Shown: positions 14,886-24,118, counted from the stretch's first letter. The stretch: DNA of 54,703 nucleotides from Aliivibrio sp. S4MY1 (GCF_028765545.1 NZ_JARACP010000021.1:1-54703); one strand, 5' to 3'. Made by a program: numbers and translations. Notes: generated from the sequence alone by a model not told the origin.

Positions 14886-16928
14886 ATGGCTGATGAAGTA
14901 AAAGACCTGTTTGTTGAAAAAATAATCAAGAACAAAATTAAACCGCCAACTAGAAATGACTTTAAGTTAGACAAGTGGAATCAAGAGTGGGCAAAAGTAG
15001 AAGCAGATGCATCAGAGCGAGACAAAAGAGTTTATAAAGCCGGTGTCATTATTGACAGCGTCTTAAGTGAAGTTCGTTCAACATTAGATGACTTATACTT
15101 AAAGGCTCCGAAAACATCTTATGAACGATTAATGCTGTCATATGTTGCTAATGCTAACAGAACAATTGCTGTGGCACTCAAATTGGCAAAACAGCAGAAC
15201 ATAACTAACACCCAATCAGTTCTACTAGACGCAAATATCACGGGTAACAAGCATGAGTTAGCAGAGTTAGCACATGGTGCTGTAGATGGTGCTCAGCTTG
15301 CTATACGAAACTGTCTATATAACATTTCTAAAAGAAAGAAATTAGATATTTCTGAAGCACCCCTAGATGAAATCAGTTTTGTGATGCAAGAATCTTGGTT
15401 GTCCCAGTTGTACTGGACTTATACACACTTATGGCAATGTGTTATTTGGTCAGATTTTGATTTAGTCGAGATGGACAAAGAGCAGAAGTTCTTCTCGATT
15501 AAACAACCATCCTCGGCATATGAGCTTGCGTTTTTAAATAGTGCTAATCGAAAAGCTAGATTATCTGGTCATAGCACATTGATGGCTATGCAAGGCGGTA
15601 ATAAAGCTAAGTTTCTTGACGATAAGTTCCCCGTGATTAGAAGACAGAATAAGAAACGGATTGCTTCAGTAATGTCCATTAAAGATGGTGGAGACGATCT
15701 CATTACGTGGAATACTCAATGGAGAATTAGAGAGTTTGATCTGCAATCTCACTATCCAGAAAAGTGGTTAACTGATGATTATGGAAAAGGCTTTTCTATA
15801 TCCGAAGCACTTGAAGTAATGCGATCATTAATGCTTATGGCAAATGATGCTCAGCGTAAGTTTCCAGATGATGATAGTGCTTTCAACATAAACAAGTTGT
15901 GTGAGTTTTGTCCAACAGTGCAAGCGTTTTCTTTGAAGCGTGCGCTGACTGACTCTACGGGTGTAGATGCACTAAAAGTTGAAAAGATCGTAGATTTTCT
16001 AACCATAAAGCCATCCCCAACTAGCGACCTATGGTGCCAACCACTAGTTAAAACTAGCAAAGGTGAGTACGCATTAATGACAAGCGCATTAGGTGCTCCA
16101 TCAGTGTTTAGGCTTGTTGAGAGGTGGGCTGATGAGTTTGGCATTGATCTTCGTGAAAAAGGTTACACCTATGAAGAAACAATCATAGAAGAACTTAATG
16201 ATGCTCTTGATAGTAATGAGTTTATCGACGACTACGATAAAGGGTTGTCGAGACGAATAAAACTAGGTGCGGGCAAAGAAGAAGAGTTTGATTTGTTGGC
16301 AAGAATTGACGACCTGATCATAGTAGGCGAGGCTAAGTCTATTGTTACAACAGATTCAGAAATTTCGAAGTATCGTACTTCAGAAATTTTGCAGCATGCT
16401 GGTGAACAAGTGATTAGGAAAACAGCGTTCTTACAAGACAACATTGAAGAGATTTTTGAACGTTTAGATTGGACTTACGATAAGAACAAAGACTACAAAT
16501 TTGCTCAGTGCATATTAAACAGTAGTAGCATTTTTGTAGGTCATCAGTTTGCAAATGTGCCAGTTGTCGATGAGCGTATTTTAAGAGCTTATTTCTTATC
16601 TAATAAAGTAAAACTAATGACAGTCTCGTCTGGAATTGGTTTAAAAACAATAGCATGGAATAAGTTGTATGATAACGTAGATGAGCTGAAAGCAAATCTG
16701 TCAAAATATTTGTCGAGTCCGACCCAGCTCAATGACCCTAGAGATGCCTACGAGTATAACGATGTTGGATTTCCTTACATAACGGAAGATTCATATAAAT
16801 TAGCAAAGAGCTATCTGATACTTAAAGAATCGAATCCAATGTCCGTGATGGAGCGAGAACATAATTTTCCAGTAATTAAGTCGGATGATTATGAAGCTGA
16901 AATTGCTCAGATCAAAGTAGTGATGTAA
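14886..16928 (+). CDS. PD-(D/E)XK nuclease-like protein, first gene of a defence operon
   Basis: A 680-residue protein. The first 400 residues are helical and not recognised. Residues about 445-500 hold a restriction-endonuclease-like core: an acidic helix (EETIIEELNDAL), then EEEFDLLARIDD with the catalytic-type Asp, and VGEAKSIV providing the E-x-K, an arrangement seen in Mrr/NERD-like PD-(D/E)XK enzymes. The C-terminal 180 residues are unassigned. The start follows AAGGAA. The stop is 15 bases before the HEPN gene, so they are cotranscribed. It is probably a DNA-cleaving effector or partner in the defence operon; the N-terminal half may recognise the trigger. A specific named system was not identified. 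Confidence 0.6.
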   Translation: MADEVKDLFVEKIIKNKIKPPTRNDFKLDKWNQEWAKVEADASERDKRVYKAGVIIDSVLSEVRSTLDDLYLKAPKTSYERLMLSYVANANRTIAVALKLAKQQNITNTQSVLLDANITGNKHELAELAHGAVDGAQLAIRNCLYNISKRKKLDISEAPLDEISFVMQESWLSQLYWTYTHLWQCVIWSDFDLVEMDKEQKFFSIKQPSSAYELAFLNSANRKARLSGHSTLMAMQGGNKAKFLDDKFPVIRRQNKKRIASVMSIKDGGDDLITWNTQWRIREFDLQSHYPEKWLTDDYGKGFSISEALEVMRSLMLMANDAQRKFPDDDSAFNINKLCEFCPTVQAFSLKRALTDSTGVDALKVEKIVDFLTIKPSPTSDLWCQPLVKTSKGEYALMTSALGAPSVFRLVERWADEFGIDLREKGYTYEETIIEELNDALDSNEFIDDYDKGLSRRIKLGAGKEEEFDLLARIDDLIIVGEAKSIVTTDSEISKYRTSEILQHAGEQVIRKTAFLQDNIEEIFERLDWTYDKNKDYKFAQCILNSSSIFVGHQFANVPVVDERILRAYFLSNKVKLMTVSSGIGLKTIAWNKLYDNVDELKANLSKYLSSPTQLNDPRDAYEYNDVGFPYITEDSYKLAKSYLILKESNPMSVMEREHNFPVIKSDDYEAEIAQIKVVM

Positions 16929-16943
16929 TTCGAGGTTTAATTT

Positions 16944-18143
16944 ATGGGAAGTTTTGCAGACATAAACATCAACAACCAAGAGCTTCTATCTTGGAAAAAC
17001 ACATATGACGAATGGTTTTTCACTAAGCAAGATAGGGTACGAGAAGTTAACGATGATGAAGATCAACAAGATTTCATCGGATACAAGATCGATGCAAAAA
17101 CGCTGAAAAGACGTTTGCAACTGGCTGGATACGATTTGAGATCCGCTGAACAAGATTTCAATGAAGTTAAAAGTTCTTGGATCTTGGAAATGAAAGAAAC
17201 CTTGGAGTTATGTAAAAATAACCCCGATAGCATCTATGTTGATGATGTTGAACAAATTTCAGCTGACTTAAAAATTGTTGAGAGTCATAGTTTTCAAGAT
17301 TGGCTGCAAACACTTCCCAAAGCATTTGATAAGTTGAATGCAGATTTCGATACCGATTACTTTAATCCTAAAGTGATTATTGATGGTGAGCCACTACTGT
17401 CATTCATGTTATCTGTATTTCATAGTGTTTATGATAAAAATCAAGGGTTTGCTGGTACTATATTCCCATGTAAGTATGTTGAAACTTATGCTGTGGTTTT
17501 GTTGGAACATTGCGATGATGAATCAGAGTGTGTGCTTGATATCACCGATATAGTTAACGGTGGATGGGTTACCGATTTTGATGATATTGCTGAAGTCCAG
17601 GCAGGAGAAACAAAGTTTCATCAGAACTTTTGTACTTCTTTGGGTGAGCTAGCTGTTCTAAATGAAACAACAGAAAATGCGACACTACAAAGAATGGTGT
17701 TTGCCAGTGTGATAACTGCGATGGAAGCGTATCTATCTGACACAATGAAAAGCCATGTGTTAAACCGAAGTGCAGTTAAACGTCGGTTTGTTGAATCACA
17801 TCAGGTTTTCAAAGAGAAATTAGCTAAGAAAGACGTGTTTGCGTTTTTGGACACACTTGATAAGACGCTAAATACGGAAATCGATAAAATCTCATTCCAT
17901 AACATTGATACCGTAAAAGACCTGTACCAAAAAGTTCTGGCCTGTGATTTTCCAGAGGATAAATTGGATCAACTAAGACCGTCTGTTTTCGTTAGACATG
18001 ACATTGTGCATCGCAATGGAAAAAAATCAGATGGGTTCTCTGTTGATGTATCTCAGCAGGATGTAATCGATCTAATAGAGTTGGTTAAAAGTCTTATCAG
18101 AGATATTGACCAGCAAATTCTAGATGGGTTGTTGATAGATTGA
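16944..18143 (+). CDS. HEPN-domain protein, probable RNase effector
   Basis: A 399-residue protein. The C-terminal third (residues about 245-395) is alpha-helical and carries the HEPN signature R-x4-H as RHDIVHRNG at about residues 351-359, preceded by helices with VITAMEAYLSDTM. This pattern is typical of RiboL-PSP-type HEPN ribonucleases. The N-terminal 240 residues are acidic and unrecognised, with many Asp and Glu. GAGG lies seven bases upstream of the ATG. Its tight spacing with the nuclease-like gene and the helicase gene downstream suggests a multi-subunit defence system in which this protein would cut RNA when triggered. Function is inferred from the motif; family level is fairly sure. 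Confidence 0.65.
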   Translation: MGSFADININNQELLSWKNTYDEWFFTKQDRVREVNDDEDQQDFIGYKIDAKTLKRRLQLAGYDLRSAEQDFNEVKSSWILEMKETLELCKNNPDSIYVDDVEQISADLKIVESHSFQDWLQTLPKAFDKLNADFDTDYFNPKVIIDGEPLLSFMLSVFHSVYDKNQGFAGTIFPCKYVETYAVVLLEHCDDESECVLDITDIVNGGWVTDFDDIAEVQAGETKFHQNFCTSLGELAVLNETTENATLQRMVFASVITAMEAYLSDTMKSHVLNRSAVKRRFVESHQVFKEKLAKKDVFAFLDTLDKTLNTEIDKISFHNIDTVKDLYQKVLACDFPEDKLDQLRPSVFVRHDIVHRNGKKSDGFSVDVSQQDVIDLIELVKSLIRDIDQQILDGLLID

Positions 18144-18185
18144 TAACTAACTGAAAATTCAGCAATCATAACTGTGAAATATATG

Positions 18186-18247
18186 AATTCCTGTTCATTG
18201 AGTGTGTGATCTATGGCATGATTAACCTGTTCATAGACACAGGAATT
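18186..18247. promoter_or_regulatory. Inverted and direct repeats over the helicase ribosome binding site
   Basis: AATTCCTGT (18186-18194) has a perfect inverted copy ACAGGAATT (18239-18247), which contains the ribosome binding site AGGA of the helicase gene starting at 18252. In addition CCTGTTCAT occurs twice in direct orientation (18190-18198 and 18226-18234). The pair could form an mRNA stem that hides the ribosome binding site, or be operators for a dimeric repressor; an internal promoter of the operon may lie here. Confidence 0.55.
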
Positions 18248-18251
18248 TTGA

Positions 18252-21167
18252 ATGGCACAGCAGATCGTCAAATCGAGAGTTAATTTACTGGGTAGTTGCA
18301 AAGGAATTGTGCTTGGAAAGCACTCTCTCAAGATTGTTTACAAGTCCGGTACTCAAAGGGTGAATTACTCAGAAATACTCGGTTTTTGTACGATAGAGCG
18401 TTCATTACTTGGACATAAGTTGGAGATAACTACGGATAGTGGGGTTATTAATGTCAGTGGTCTTAGTCATCTAAAAGCAATCCCGCAGTTCAACACTATC
18501 AATTTCACCATCAAGTCATTTATAGAGACGAAGATCATAGATACATACAGTAAGTTTTCAAAAGCAGCTGTTGGTCAGTATCTTCGTGAATCAAAAATCT
18601 CCGAAGTTCAGTCTATCATTGAGCCAATGGTTCGCTTGTTTAACAAGAACAGTGAATCTTGGAATTCTCACATATCGCAAGAATATTTCGATAGAATGAA
18701 AAAGCTGGCTGAACTCAGCCCAGTATCGAAGTCTGCTGAATCGTTAAGAGCTATTCATACCAGCAGAGTACTAAAAGGTCGTGAAGCGTTTTACGACAGC
18801 ATTGAGAGCAATCCATTAACCCCAGAACAACGTTTGTCAGTTGTACAGCATGATGATTACAACATGGTGCTTGCGGCAGCGGGTACTGGTAAAACATCAG
18901 TTATGGTCGCTAAAACAACAGATATCTTGGAGCGTGGTTTAGCAAAGCCTGACGAAGTGATGGTTTTAGCATATGGGAGTGAAGCAGCAAAAGAACTAAA
19001 AGCCCGCTCCAAAGAAAGGCTCAAAAAAGCAAACATCTCATATGACTTAGATAAACAAATCTCAACATTCCACAGTCGTGGTTATCAGATAATCGCAAAA
19101 GCCCAGAAAATGTCTGTTGAGGAATTCAAAAAGCTCAGAATGAGTCGATTAAGAAAAGATGGGGCTCGAAAGGAGTTCATCAACAATTGGTTGGTGACGT
19201 TCATAGAAGACAGCGAGGATAACCTAAATGCATTTATCGAAACTGTTTACTATGCATATAACCCATTCTTAGCCGAGTCTGAAGAAGCTCATCAGGAAGC
19301 TCTAAAAGGCAAGAAATACATCACGCTTAATGGTGTAGAAGTTAAAGGTTATCAAGAAGTACTAGTTGGTAACTGGCTGTTCAAAAACGGTGTTAACTAC
19401 AAATATGAACCAAATTATGGAAATGAGATTGGTAAGGACATTGGCTTTCCGTACCATCCTGATTTCCAAGTTAGGGATACGAATGTTTTCATTGAACACT
19501 TTGGTATCGACAAAGACGGTAATACCAGAGCTGGCATCAACAAAATCAAGTATAACCAACAGATTGAAGAGAAGATTGCACTCCATGAAGAAATGGGGAC
19601 AAGGTTGGTTAAAACATTCCATTACAATTGGTGTGATGGTGAGCTGGAGTCAGAGCTAGAAAGACAACTTGTTGATTATGAAGTTGAGTTGAATCCAATT
19701 TCGAAAGATCAAATCATCGCTGCTGTTACGCAACAGGATTTTATCAAGAATGCAGTTAATGAGTTAAGTGCTACGTTGTCTGCTGTTCGTTCAGAAGCTA
19801 TCGAAGGCTATGAAATTCAATCTCGTCTCGAAAAAGCTGGAGTTCAAAACACTAAAAGTCATATGTTGTTGATTGAGAGTTTACGTCAAGCATATGTTGC
19901 CGAGCTTAGAAGTAGAAACCAGATTGATTACGACGATATGATTCTATTAGCGACGGATTATCTTCGTGATGGCATGTTCGAGCCTAAGTGGAAGTACATA
20001 TTAGTTGACGAGTTCCAAGATATCTCCGTATCACGCTGGAACTTCTTACATGAATTGCTCAAAGCAAAAGACAGCAGTTTAACGGTTGTTGGAGATGACT
20101 GGCAGGCAATCTATGCATTTACTGGTGGTAAGCTAGAGTACACGACTAGGTTTAAAGAAAAGCTAGGCAATCACGCACTAGCTATGCTGCAAAAGACATT
20201 TCGCTACAACAACAGTATTGCGGATACTGCTGGTGGGTTTGTAATGAAGAACCCAGAGCAGTACGAAAAGGATATTGTTACTCATACTCAAGTTACTAGT
20301 TCAGAAGTCTATCTAATGGACAATCAAGACGATGAGAAAGATCCGTTACAAGCCACGTTGAATGTAGTTGAAAGAACCATACTTGAAATCTACAAAGAAG
20401 ACCCACAAGCTTCTATTGGCATTCTGTCTAGATACAACAAGACGAAGAATGCTGCCAAGGAAAGGTTTAGCAAATATCGTGGCTTCAACAACATGGATTT
20501 TTGGACATTACATGGCTCCAAAGGTCTTGAAGCTGATTATTGTTTTATCTTGGATTTAAATCAGGGATTTTTTGGATTTCCAACTGAAAGAAAAGAAAAC
20601 GAAATAGTCAGCGCATTGATGCCGACGATCGATGTTTATCCACATGCTGAAGAACGTCGTCTATTCTACGTAGCCATTACCAGAGCAAAAAAACGATGCT
20701 ATCTGATAGCTGATCCTAAAGAACCCTCAGAGTTTGTTTTAGAGCTTCTTAGCCCTGAATATGAATTGAACATTGTGTCAGAGCACTTTACCCCAGAGAA
20801 GCTTGCTGCCAGAAAATGTCCTAAGTGTAAAACAGGATACATGAAACCGAAGTGGGGAGCATGGGGAGTGTATGAGTGCTCTACTGGTCTTGGGTGTCTT
20901 ACTGAAGCAGTTGATTGTGATGATTGTGGTGGTATTGCTATCAAAAAAGACAAGTACGGTGAGTGCATTAGTTGTAAATCTAGATTTCAACTTTGTCCTA
21001 ACTGCAAAGCCCCGAAAGTTGTGCGAGCAAATAGCAAAAACAAGAGACTCTTCGTAGCATGTAGCTCATTTCGTGGTGATGAAGATAAGTCGTGTAAGTT
21101 CATGGGACCACTTAACCCTAGACTACAGCAGCGACTAAAAGAGAAAGATAGAGTTCCATTGAACTAA
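18252..21167 (+). CDS. HelD/helicase-IV-like superfamily 1 helicase with internal nuclease-like segment and zinc ribbons
   Basis: A 971-residue fusion, much longer than E. coli helicase IV (684 residues). Residues 1-90 resemble the HelD N-terminal domain. SF1 motifs in order are: Q-like NPLTPEQRLSVVQ, Walker A AAAGTGKT (about 212-219), Walker B VDEFQDIS (about 583-590), GDDWQAIYAFTGG (about 614), TFRYNNSIAD, TLHGSKGLEADY (about 752) and RRLFYVAITRAKKR (about 803). Between the 1A and 2A parts, a segment with YHPDFQV...VFIEHFGID (about 400-420) has the look of an inserted PD-(D/E)XK-like fold. Residues 855-950 contain about 14 cysteines as topoisomerase-type zinc ribbons. It follows the HEPN gene by 108 bases. 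Probable role: a motor and nuclease on invading DNA. Confidence 0.8.
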   Translation: MAQQIVKSRVNLLGSCKGIVLGKHSLKIVYKSGTQRVNYSEILGFCTIERSLLGHKLEITTDSGVINVSGLSHLKAIPQFNTINFTIKSFIETKIIDTYSKFSKAAVGQYLRESKISEVQSIIEPMVRLFNKNSESWNSHISQEYFDRMKKLAELSPVSKSAESLRAIHTSRVLKGREAFYDSIESNPLTPEQRLSVVQHDDYNMVLAAAGTGKTSVMVAKTTDILERGLAKPDEVMVLAYGSEAAKELKARSKERLKKANISYDLDKQISTFHSRGYQIIAKAQKMSVEEFKKLRMSRLRKDGARKEFINNWLVTFIEDSEDNLNAFIETVYYAYNPFLAESEEAHQEALKGKKYITLNGVEVKGYQEVLVGNWLFKNGVNYKYEPNYGNEIGKDIGFPYHPDFQVRDTNVFIEHFGIDKDGNTRAGINKIKYNQQIEEKIALHEEMGTRLVKTFHYNWCDGELESELERQLVDYEVELNPISKDQIIAAVTQQDFIKNAVNELSATLSAVRSEAIEGYEIQSRLEKAGVQNTKSHMLLIESLRQAYVAELRSRNQIDYDDMILLATDYLRDGMFEPKWKYILVDEFQDISVSRWNFLHELLKAKDSSLTVVGDDWQAIYAFTGGKLEYTTRFKEKLGNHALAMLQKTFRYNNSIADTAGGFVMKNPEQYEKDIVTHTQVTSSEVYLMDNQDDEKDPLQATLNVVERTILEIYKEDPQASIGILSRYNKTKNAAKERFSKYRGFNNMDFWTLHGSKGLEADYCFILDLNQGFFGFPTERKENEIVSALMPTIDVYPHAEERRLFYVAITRAKKRCYLIADPKEPSEFVLELLSPEYELNIVSEHFTPEKLAARKCPKCKTGYMKPKWGAWGVYECSTGLGCLTEAVDCDDCGGIAIKKDKYGECISCKSRFQLCPNCKAPKVVRANSKNKRLFVACSSFRGDEDKSCKFMGPLNPRLQQRLKEKDRVPLN

Positions 21168-21192
21168 ACCTGACTAACGATAAGAAACTGAT

Positions 21193-23031
21193 ATGGCAAA
21201 AACTAAAGCGACTCCAACAGATAACTTGCTGGTAAAGAGACCTGACATTGCTAAATGGTACTCAGAGCAAAACGAAAAACCTGTAACAGAAGTATTACCA
21301 ACGGAGAGTTCTCAATATCTGTTTGAATGCTCTAATCCTAAATGCGGTGAAATCTTTTTATCCTCTCCATCGAAGATGAAAGGGGTACATCAGGTTGTTT
21401 ATTGTGATTCAGAACCTTGCCAAAAGCGCTGTAAAGAACATATTGATTTTTTAAAGTTACAAGGGCGAATTCGCAAGAATGGCTCTTTAGCTACATTGGA
21501 GCCTGAAATAGCCAAAACATGGGTGAAAACAGTAGATGAATATGAGTTTCCGTACTCACCTGAAACTGTATCTCGCCGTTCCGATATTTTAGTGCAATGG
21601 CAATGCGGTGATGTTGATTATCATGTTTGGGAACAGACTGTAGATGGGCGTGTAACTCACCCAAACTGTCCTTGTTGTACTGGGCAGCGTGTTCATATCA
21701 AAGATAGCTATTACACGAAGCTAGAAGATCAAGGATTGCTGGAATACTTAGATGAATCTGAGCACGAAAAAGCAAAAGAGATAATTCTTGGTCACAAAAA
21801 GCTAAAGCTCCTTCATAAATGTAGAAGCTGTGGGAAGCTTGACATGAGATACCCTAGAGTATTCTTAGATATGGTTACTGGGTGTAGTCATTGTCAAAAT
21901 GAAAAATCCACCAAGACACGCAGAGTCAACTCAGCAGCAATAAATGGATCAGTTGCAGACAATCCATCACTTCTTGATCAATATTGTTACGCACAAGTTG
22001 ATGTTCCTGATAATAAGAAAAACCCGCATCCTCCTGAAGATATACCACTAAATTACACAACCTCGGTGCATTGGCGTTGTGAGAAAGGGCACTTTTCCAA
22101 GTCTCCGGTGTACTTGCGTAACAAAGGAGTTATTTGTTCGCGATGTAGTAGCCAATCGTCATTTATAGAAGTACTTCTATATAAAGAGCTTGAAGCAATA
22201 CTTGGGAGTGAGATTGTTGAATTTAGAGGAAAAATTCTCGATAAAGAGTCAGACATAATATTGAATCTGGATTCTCCAATTGCTTTGGAAGTAGATGGTT
22301 ATCATTACCACAAAGGTGAGGACAAAGCGAAAAGCGATACGGAAAAAGGTGCAGTATTTAAGAGCGAGGGTTATAGAGTTATTCGTGTACGAGAAGAGGG
22401 GTTAGAAGAGATTCCTAACATGGATCTATACATTCCATTCGCCAAAAAAGGTACATCTCAAAAAGATGTATTGAATGGGAAACATAAAGTTGTATTGCAG
22501 GTAATCAACAGTGTTCTTAGTTATTTGGGGCGAGACAAAATTGAAGAATTATCTTGTTTGGATGCTACGAATAAATTTTATGTCGAGACTCGAAAAGTAT
22601 CGTTTTCCGAAAGTGTAGCTGCTACTCACCCTAAATTATTACAAGAAGTAGACGTTTCTAAATGCAGTTTAGATTTGTCTAAGTTATCAGCTGGTAGCAA
22701 TGCCATTATCAACTGGAAGTGTTCTGTATGTGACCACCGTTGGGCTATTTCCGTTGCAAGAAGAGCTGGTAAAAAGCCTACCGGTTGTCCTGCTTGTGCA
22801 GGACAAGTGGTTACAGAGAAAAATAGCTTAGCAGCATTAGCTCCTAGTGTTGTCGAAGCATTGTGTAACCCACAAGATGCACATGAAGTAGTTGTTGGCT
22901 CAGGAAAAATATTGCAATTTAAATGTACATTTGAAGGGTGTACAGCTGAACCCGCTCCAAGGGTTGTTAGAGAAGCGGTTAAACAGTTCAACAAGCATGG
23001 ACACAATTACTTCCATGAGTGCAATCACTAA
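21193..23031 (+). CDS. Vsr-like endonuclease flanked by treble-clef zinc ribbons
   Basis: A 612-residue protein. Multiple zinc-binding ribbons with Cx2C pairs alternate with WE/WxC signatures of the DUF4379 probable zinc-ribbon family: around residues 48-63, 135-175 (WQCGDVDYHVWEQ..CPCC), 208-235, 295-315 and 505-530 (INWKCSVCDHRW). The central region about 320-405 is a Vsr-like nuclease fold: a helix (SFIEVLLYKELEAI), ALEVDGYHYHKG with the catalytic-type Asp and His near residues 366-371, and GYRVIRVREEGLEEI. It starts 25 bases after the helicase gene. Such proteins occur in anti-phage islands, and the nicking activity could be directed at modified or damaged DNA. The family assignment is firm; the target is unknown. 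Confidence 0.75.
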   Translation: MAKTKATPTDNLLVKRPDIAKWYSEQNEKPVTEVLPTESSQYLFECSNPKCGEIFLSSPSKMKGVHQVVYCDSEPCQKRCKEHIDFLKLQGRIRKNGSLATLEPEIAKTWVKTVDEYEFPYSPETVSRRSDILVQWQCGDVDYHVWEQTVDGRVTHPNCPCCTGQRVHIKDSYYTKLEDQGLLEYLDESEHEKAKEIILGHKKLKLLHKCRSCGKLDMRYPRVFLDMVTGCSHCQNEKSTKTRRVNSAAINGSVADNPSLLDQYCYAQVDVPDNKKNPHPPEDIPLNYTTSVHWRCEKGHFSKSPVYLRNKGVICSRCSSQSSFIEVLLYKELEAILGSEIVEFRGKILDKESDIILNLDSPIALEVDGYHYHKGEDKAKSDTEKGAVFKSEGYRVIRVREEGLEEIPNMDLYIPFAKKGTSQKDVLNGKHKVVLQVINSVLSYLGRDKIEELSCLDATNKFYVETRKVSFSESVAATHPKLLQEVDVSKCSLDLSKLSAGSNAIINWKCSVCDHRWAISVARRAGKKPTGCPACAGQVVTEKNSLAALAPSVVEALCNPQDAHEVVVGSGKILQFKCTFEGCTAEPAPRVVREAVKQFNKHGHNYFHECNH

Positions 23032-23103
23032 GTATTTTTAGGGTTACTCACATAGAGAGTATGTAGCAGCATGATTAAATTAAAATTTATTGTGGGATAA
23101 TTT

Positions 23104-23991
23104 ATGAGCACGTTAGTTATCATTGGTAATGGGTTTGATATATGGAACCGCCTACCGACTAGCTATTGGTATTTTTATGATCAATACAATCGTTCTTTGG
23201 AAGATCATATTCAGTATTTTGATGACTTTTGTGATGAAGATGCAGAGTGGACAAATTTTGAAGAATCTTTAGGTTCATTTAATCATGATAACTTTCATGA
23301 CAATGCCGCATGGCAGCCTTCTTTAGAAGAAATGGCTGATGATCATACTCTTTTGTATGGGTTTGAGGATGAGATCTCGAACAAGAGAGAAGAGTTGGTT
23401 GATGACATTACAAACGCATTTAAAGAATGGATTGGTTCCGTTGACGTTAGTGTAGCAACAAGGTTGATTGAGTTCCCAAGTGACTTTAAGTTTGTCAACT
23501 TCAACTACACAACCACGCTACAAGATGTCTATGGAATTCATGACGATGATATCTTACATATCCATGGAAAAGTACGCAGAAACATAATTTTTGGGCATGG
23601 TCGTGGTGCTAGTTCTACAGTAAACACTTCCTCACGTGATGAGCCATGGTTCGAAGAGTCTCAAAGAAGTGCTTCTTCTGTATCTGGAGTGTTTCATAAA
23701 CCAGTAGATGCAATCTTAGAGCGCAATCGAGCTCAATTGGAAGGCTATGGTTCTGTGACTGATATCTTTGTCATAGGACACTCAGTAAATGATATCGACT
23801 TGCCATATTTTCAGTGTATCTTGAATGCATATCCAAATGCAGAATGGAAAAATTTCAATTACATAGATTTGGATAACGACATTGATGCCGTTACTGAAAC
23901 GCATCATAAGCTTGTAAGAGCGGGTGTTCCAGAGCATAAATTGACTTCAAGCTCTTCAGAAGACTTGAGGATGATTTTCTCCATGGCCTAA
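23104..23991 (+). CDS. AbiH-family abortive infection protein
   Basis: A 295-residue protein of the AbiH family (bacteriophage abortive infection AbiH). The hallmarks are all present: GNGFDIWNRLPTSYWYF at residues 8-24, FVNFNYTTTLQDVYG around 136-150 followed by ILHIHGK, and FVIGHSVNDIDLPYF near residue 220. AbiH from Lactococcus aborts phage infection, but its biochemical activity is not established. The gene lies 72 bases after the Vsr-like gene and closes the plus-strand run, so it may be part of that operon or a separately acquired unit. The last codons precede a 100-base gap to the gsk terminator. Confidence 0.8.
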   Translation: MSTLVIIGNGFDIWNRLPTSYWYFYDQYNRSLEDHIQYFDDFCDEDAEWTNFEESLGSFNHDNFHDNAAWQPSLEEMADDHTLLYGFEDEISNKREELVDDITNAFKEWIGSVDVSVATRLIEFPSDFKFVNFNYTTTLQDVYGIHDDDILHIHGKVRRNIIFGHGRGASSTVNTSSRDEPWFEESQRSASSVSGVFHKPVDAILERNRAQLEGYGSVTDIFVIGHSVNDIDLPYFQCILNAYPNAEWKNFNYIDLDNDIDAVTETHHKLVRAGVPEHKLTSSSSEDLRMIFSMA

Positions 23992-24056
23992 CTGTATCAT
24001 AATGTGCATAATGCAAAGGTTCTATACCGTACATAAGTAATTGCCTCTAAGAGACA

Positions 24057-24090
24057 TAAAAAAATCCGACTTATTATGTCGGATTTTTTA
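24057..24090. terminator. Bidirectional terminator between AbiH and gsk
   Basis: ATCCGAC (24064-24070) and GTCGGAT (24078-24084) form a perfect 7-bp stem flanked by an A run on the left and a T run on the right. It can end transcription of the defence operon from the left and of gsk from the right, and marks the right boundary of the accessory island. Confidence 0.85.
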
Positions 24091-24118
24091 TTACCTGTTC
24101 AACGTAAGCTTGAGAAAA

